Program-made: the position numbers and the translations under genes
The notes under the pieces: generated by a model
Database searches by the model: none
What the model was told of the DNA's origin: nothing
Seen by the model: the letters and a program-made list of their open reading frames with translations, nothing else
Assembly: GCF_003667525.1 (NCBI RefSeq)
Contig: NZ_RCUW01000025.1
Location: 1-5,802 of the forward strand
Direction of reading: 5' to 3'
Source: Mycetocola_B reblochoni
GTDB lineage: Bacteria; Actinomycetota; Actinomycetes; Actinomycetales; Microbacteriaceae
DNA: 5,802 bases
Part shown: positions 1 through 5,802 of the stretch, piece by piece
How positions within the stretch are numbered: position 1 is the first letter of the stretch
Layout: every line of letters starts with the position of its first letter

Positions 1-15
1 GTGTGTGACACGCCC

Positions 16-49
16 GGGTGGTGGTGGGGTTTGGTGGTGGGGTTGGGTG
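16..49 (+). other. G/T-only tract with G-quadruplex potential
   Basis: All 34 bases are G or T on the + strand. There are four runs of at least three G (16-18, 26-29, 39-42, 45-47) separated by gaps of 7, 9 and 2 bases. The 9-base gap is longer than a canonical quadruplex loop, but the gaps themselves contain GG pairs, so a two- or three-layer quadruplex is possible on the non-template strand. The tract overlaps the proposed P1 -35 site and most of its spacer. The composition is seen directly. Any folding or regulatory role is inference. Confidence 0.5.
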
Positions 50-60
50 CGGCATAGAGT
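31..60 (+). promoter_or_regulatory. Candidate rRNA promoter P1
   Basis: TTGGTG at 31-36 could be a -35 element and TAGAGT at 55-60 a -10 element, with an 18-base spacer. TAGAGT fits the TANNNT pattern of actinobacterial primary sigma factor (SigA/HrdB type) promoters. The -35 is a weak match to TTGACA. Transcription would start near 67, giving a leader of about 446 nt before 16S. The spacer is almost entirely G and T. The -35 may be misplaced, and other promoters could lie upstream of the window. Confidence 0.35.
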
Positions 61-221
61 AACTACTCGTCACCCCAAAGGTGCGGCGGAGCGGAAGAGC
101 TCGCCGGCCTCAAGTGGGGACGATCTCATCTTTCTTTGCCTCGTTTTTTGCGGGGTGTTTGGTGAGCTGGATGCCACCTGGTCTGGGTGTGATTCACGGC
201 CGCGAGAGCGACACGCCGGAG
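61..221 (+). other. Gene-free upstream region
   Basis: I see no supportable gene here. The open frames crossing it on both strands have no recognisable domain, no convincing ribosome binding site, and low-complexity composition. There is a weak 5-bp hairpin at 139-155 (CCTCG and CGGGG) whose T-run lies in the loop, so it is not an intrinsic terminator. If P1 is active this stretch is leader RNA. If only P2 is active it is promoter-upstream DNA. Confidence 0.5.
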
Positions 222-249
222 TTGCGCTGGAGGGCTGGTGTGCTAGTCT
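222..249 (+). promoter_or_regulatory. Candidate rRNA promoter P2 (extended -10)
   Basis: TAGTCT at 244-249 could be a -10 element. It is preceded by TGC at 241-243, an extended -10 arrangement. TTGCGC at 222-227 is a possible -35 element with a 16-base spacer. The predicted start is near 256, directly before the boxB-like hairpin and about 45 nt before the 16S processing stem. That position suits an rRNA proximal promoter. The assignment is by motif only and the -35 matches only in its TTG. Confidence 0.4.
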
Positions 250-259
250 AGACAAGTTG

Positions 260-272
260 CCTCGGAGCGAGG
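260..272 (+). other. BoxB-like leader hairpin
   Basis: CCTCG (260-264) pairs perfectly with CGAGG (268-272) across a 3-base GAG loop. It lies just after the proposed P2 start and about 30 nt before the NusA-site-like motif. Bacterial rRNA antitermination regions often have a hairpin (boxB) next to boxA and boxC, so this is the natural candidate. The pairing is seen directly. The boxB role is inferred from position. Confidence 0.35.
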
Positions 273-300
273 GCCTTAGGGTCTGAATCCGGGTGCGTCT

Positions 301-330
301 GGTCCTTGAGAACTCAACAGCGTGCACATG
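301..330 (+). other. 5' strand of the 16S processing stem
   Basis: This segment pairs with 2195-2224 in the internal spacer, base p with base 2525-p. Of 30 positions, 25 are Watson-Crick, 2 are G-U (306, 314) and 3 are mismatched (308, 311, 327). The duplex would loop out the entire 16S as a precursor. In bacteria such stems are the RNase III substrates that release pre-16S. A few weaker pairs extend it outward to about 297. The strand also contains the nut-like motif, so antitermination and processing signals overlap. Confidence 0.88.
304..320 (+). promoter_or_regulatory. Antitermination (nut-like) motif, leader copy
   Basis: GAACTCAACAG at 310-320 differs by one base from GAACUCAAUAG, the Mycobacterium tuberculosis rRNA leader sequence known to bind the KH domains of NusA. 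It follows a CCTTGAGA boxA-like start at 304-311. TTGAG and CTCAA (306-310, 313-317) are also an inverted repeat, so the free RNA could form a tiny hairpin. The likely role is loading NusA, with other Nus factors, onto RNA polymerase so that rRNA transcription resists termination. A related copy lies before 23S at 2305-2321. Confidence 0.65.
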
Positions 331-382
331 TCAAATGCCAAATAAACCTCGTGTCTGATCATTTCTGGTCGGATCGAGATTT

Positions 383-390
383 CTTTGAGA
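383..390 (+). promoter_or_regulatory. BoxA-like element CTTTGAGA
   Basis: CTTTGAGA here exactly matches 2305-2312 before 23S and resembles the CTTTAACA part of the E. coli rRNA boxA, the site bound by NusB and S10. Lying downstream of the NusA-like site and outside the 16S stem, it may be the better boxA of the leader, or simply a chance match of eight bases. TTCT and AGAA around it could form a short 4-bp hairpin. Confidence 0.3.
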
Positions 391-404
391 ATATTAAACA
401 ACAA

Positions 405-424
405 AGCAAGTCAGTTGACTTGTT
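405..424 (+). other. Leader hairpin, 8-bp stem
   Basis: CAAGTC (407-412) and GACTTG (417-422) form a perfect 6-bp stem around an AGTT loop. It is extended by G406-T423 (wobble) and A405-T424. It is the most regular local hairpin in the pre-16S leader. There is no T-run after it, so it is not a terminator. It probably helps fold the precursor during ribosome assembly, which is inference from position. Confidence 0.55.
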
Positions 425-512
425 CTGTCAGTTTCAAACTCGCGGCTGTCCATCTTTTTCCGGTGGGTGGTCGCATCTTAATGTGCCGGCCTTCGGGTTG
501 TGCAGATAAACA

Positions 513-2041
<1,529 letters not shown>

Positions 2042-2044
2042 AGC

Positions 2045-2078
2045 ATCTGGCACTCTTCGGGGTGTCCAGGCGCCAGAT
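2045..2078 (+). other. Spacer hairpin with UUCG tetraloop
   Basis: ATCTGG (2045-2050) pairs with CCAGAT (2073-2078). Nested inside, CACTC (2051-2055) pairs with GGGTG (2060-2064), using one G-U pair, and closes a C(TTCG)G tetraloop. The nesting leaves an 8-base bulge at 2065-2072. It starts eight bases after the 16S 3' end. It may guide 3' trimming of 16S or nucleate spacer folding. A slightly shifted pairing of CTGG with CCAG (2066-2069) is also possible. Confidence 0.6.
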
Positions 2079-2194
2079 CAGGACCGAATGTGTTCTGCTG
2101 GTTAGCTCATGGGTGGAACGTTTGATGTGATGCTGGATTGATGGTCTGGTTTGAGTACGCCTTCGGGTTGGAAAGAGCTGGGTTGGATTGAGAG

Positions 2195-2224
2195 CATATG
2201 CACGCTGTTGGGTCCTGAGGGACC
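2195..2224 (+). other. 3' strand of the 16S processing stem
   Basis: This segment is the partner of 301-330. Its central part GCACGCTGTTG (2200-2210) is perfectly complementary to the leader. The 3' part GGTCC TGAG GGACC (2211-2224) can instead fold on itself into a 5-bp hairpin with a four-base loop. Because this part is transcribed about 1,900 nt after its leader partner, the local hairpin could form first. Cleavage by RNase III across the long duplex would release pre-16S. Confidence 0.88.
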
Positions 2225-2227
2225 GGG

Positions 2228-2243
2228 CCGGCTTTCGGGTCGG
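2228..2243 (+). other. Short GC-rich spacer hairpin
   Basis: CCGGCT (2228-2233) pairs with GGTCGG (2238-2243), using two G-U pairs, around a TTCG loop. It directly follows the 16S processing stem. No T-run follows immediately, and the nearest T-rich stretch (2260-2269) is 17 bases away, so a terminator role is unlikely. Probably a structural element of the precursor. Confidence 0.45.
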
Positions 2244-2297
2244 ACTGAACCTCTGGGCCTTTTGTTGTTGCCATTACTGGGTGACGCGGAAGGCGCC

Positions 2298-2330
2298 GAC
2301 CGTACTTTGAGAACTACACAGTGGACGCGA
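2298..2330 (+). other. 5' strand of the 23S processing stem
   Basis: This segment pairs with 5594-5626 downstream of 23S, base p with base 7924-p. Of 33 positions, 28 are Watson-Crick, 3 are G-U and 2 are mismatched (T2306/T5618 and A2318/A5606). The central block CAGTGGACGCGA (2319-2330) is perfectly complementary. The duplex would loop out the whole 23S for RNase III cleavage. The nut-like motif lies inside it, the same arrangement as in the 16S stem. Confidence 0.9.
2305..2321 (+). promoter_or_regulatory. Antitermination (nut-like) motif, spacer copy
   Basis: CTTTGAGA at 2305-2312 is boxA-like and GAACTACACAG at 2311-2321 resembles the NusA-binding GAACUCAAUAG. Compared with the leader copy, TTGAGAACT is identical and the following bases differ by two (ACACAG against CAACAG). 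Unlike the leader copy it is not an inverted repeat. A second loading site before 23S would renew antitermination for the long 23S segment, as boxA repeats do in the spacers of other bacteria. The role is inferred from similarity and position. Confidence 0.55.
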
Positions 2331-2338
2331 GCATCTTA

Positions 2339-2364
2339 GATTCGAGGCTTTCGAGTCTCGGATC
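2339..2364 (+). other. Spacer hairpin, 11-bp stem
   Basis: GATTCGAG (2339-2346) pairs with CTCGGATC (2357-2364) with one G-U. The stem continues inward as G2347-T2356, C2348-G2355 and T2349-A2354 around a TTCG loop. It is the longest purely local stem in the spacer and lies between the 23S processing stem and the 23S start. The bases after it (ACAAAG) do not make a terminator. Confidence 0.6.
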
Positions 2365-2369
2365 ACAAA

Positions 2370-2389
2370 GATCTAGATTTATATAGATC
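2370..2389 (+). other. AT-rich inverted repeat before 23S
   Basis: GATCTA (2370-2375) and TAGATC (2384-2389) form a perfect 6-bp inverted repeat with an 8-base AT-rich centre. The surrounding 2365-2435 is clearly richer in A and T than the rRNA genes. It may be an unpaired or weakly paired region that is trimmed during 23S 5' maturation. I found no good promoter pair here. Confidence 0.45.
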
Positions 2390-2434
2390 ATTGGTCAATT
2401 TTTCTAAACGAAGAATCGATTCAAACTCATGTGA

Positions 2435-5551
<3,117 letters not shown>

Positions 5552-5593
5552 CTTTCACACCTTTGAGTGTGTGCATGTTTTTGAATTTTCGTT

Positions 5594-5626
5594 TCGCGTC
5601 CACTGAGTGGTTCTTGATGTACGGTC
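5594..5626 (+). other. 3' strand of the 23S processing stem
   Basis: This segment is the partner of 2298-2330. TCGCGTCCACTG (5594-5605) is perfectly complementary to the spacer, and GTACGGTC (5619-5626) closes the outer end. Part of the strand can instead form a local hairpin, TTCTTGA (5611-5617) with TCAAGGA (5625-5631), 7 bp with one G-U pair and a 7-base loop. That fold would compete with the outer part of the long duplex. Confidence 0.9.
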
Positions 5627-5632
5627 AAGGAT

Positions 5633-5674
5633 CACGAACCTAATGAACTTTGGTTTGTGTTGATAACATCAATA
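5633..5674 (+). other. Two overlapping hairpins before 5S
   Basis: CACGAACC (5633-5640) pairs with GGTTTGTG (5652-5659), 8 bp with one G-U and an 11-base loop. TGTTGAT (5658-5664) pairs with ATCAATA (5668-5674), 7 bp with one G-U and a 3-base loop. They share bases 5658-5659, so at full length they exclude each other, but each can form if shortened by one or two pairs. Being next to the 5S 5' end, they are likely to matter for separating and trimming 5S. That role is inference. Confidence 0.55.
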
Positions 5675-5676
5675 GT

Positions 5677-5796
5677 GTTTCGGCGGCCATAGCGAGAGGG
5701 AAACGCCCGGTTACATTCCGAACCCGGAAGCTAAGACTCTTTGCGCCGATGGTACTGCACGGGGGACCGTGTGGGAGAGTAGGACACCGCCGGACT
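5677..5796 (+). rRNA. rrf: 5S ribosomal RNA
   Basis: The gene is about 120 nt, the usual size. The terminal helix pairs CGGCGG (5681-5686) with CCGCCG (5787-5792), with weaker pairs outward. Conserved inner parts are CCATAGCG (5687-5694), CATTCCGAACCCGGAAG (5715-5731), GCGCCGATGGTA (5744-5755) and GGGAGAGTAGGA (5773-5784). The exact ends are uncertain by a few bases. It is the last gene of the operon. The window stops 6 bases later, so any terminator or downstream gene is out of view. Confidence 0.95.
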
Positions 5797-5802
5797 TAAT
5801 TT

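Larger units (their letters stand above)
331..512 (+). other. Pre-16S leader segment
   Basis: This precursor RNA lies between the processing stem and mature 16S and is AT-rich around 331-430. It holds several local hairpins: TCTGATC with GGTCGGA (354-360 and 367-373, two G-U pairs), an 8-bp hairpin at 405-424, and a TTCG-loop hairpin at 487-500. A second boxA-like element, CTTTGAGA, is at 383-390 and is identical in those eight bases to the spacer copy at 2305-2312. An open frame spans much of this segment, but I see nothing to support a protein. The segment should be trimmed during 16S 5' maturation. Confidence 0.7.
5552..5676 (+). other. 23S-5S spacer, no tRNA
   Basis: The spacer is about 125 nt. 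It contains a small hairpin (CACAC 5556-5560 with GTGTG 5567-5571), the 3' strand of the 23S processing stem, and two overlapping hairpins just before 5S. No tRNA or open frame is supported. Confidence 0.85.

Noticed and set aside
139..155. Possible intrinsic terminator upstream
   Set aside because: The stem is only 5 bp with one G-U, and the T-run is in the loop rather than after the stem.
414..440. Promoter-like TTGACT in the leader at 415-420
   Set aside because: No acceptable -10 follows at the right spacing, and the bases belong to a clear hairpin (405-424).
5..509. Leader open frames (5-286 plus, 70-327 minus, 306-509 plus)
   Set aside because: They cross promoter-like sites, hairpins and the 16S processing stem. 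The proteins are low-complexity or unlike any family I know, and no good ribosome binding site precedes them.
2099..2125. tRNA-like TAGCTCATGGGTGGAACG in the spacer
   Set aside because: It resembles a D-arm, but there is no matching acceptor stem, anticodon arm or TTC arm around it.

Overview
The window holds one complete bacterial ribosomal RNA operon on the + strand, in the order leader, 16S (rrs), internal spacer, 23S (rrl), short spacer, 5S (rrf). I see no protein-coding gene. The long open frames on either strand inside the rRNAs are by-products of rRNA sequence. The organism is most likely an actinobacterium (Actinomycetota). The evidence is a 23S of about 3.1 kb with the extra helix-54 arm of high-GC Gram-positives, actinobacterial forms of helix 69 and the 16S 3' region, and no tRNA genes in either spacer. 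The 16S variable regions look like Microbacteriaceae. The family is a judgement from memory of signatures, and the genus is not resolved.

Layout. Bases 1-512 are the upstream and leader region. It begins with a 34-nt tract of only G and T, followed by two promoter-like sites (P1 about 31-60, P2 about 222-249). Next come a boxB-like hairpin, a NusA-site-like motif inside the 5' strand of the 16S processing stem (301-330), and an AT-rich precursor segment with several hairpins. 16S spans about 513-2036. The 16S-23S spacer (2037-2434) carries a UUCG-capped hairpin, the 3' strand of the 16S processing stem (2195-2224), a second copy of the nut-like motif, the 5' strand of the 23S processing stem (2298-2330), and two AT-rich hairpins. 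23S spans about 2435-5551. The 23S-5S spacer contains the 3' strand of the 23S stem (5594-5626) and two overlapping hairpins. 5S spans about 5677-5796. The window ends 6 bases after it, so no terminator is visible.

How the parts work together. One transcript from P1 and/or P2 would make the pre-rRNA. The nut-like motifs before 16S and again before 23S would load NusA and other antitermination factors. Long-range duplexes would loop out 16S and 23S for RNase III-type cleavage. Both duplexes can be traced base by base here: 25 Watson-Crick plus 2 G-U pairs of 30 for 16S, and 28 plus 3 of 33 for 23S. The 3' strand of each duplex can also fold on itself, which suggests a folding switch before the duplexes form.

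No new system (mobile element, intron, CRISPR array or novel gene) is present. The points worth a second look are precursor-RNA details: the repeated nut-like motif, the competing hairpins, the G/T-only tract at the promoter, and a 15-nt copy of a 16S hairpin in the leader.
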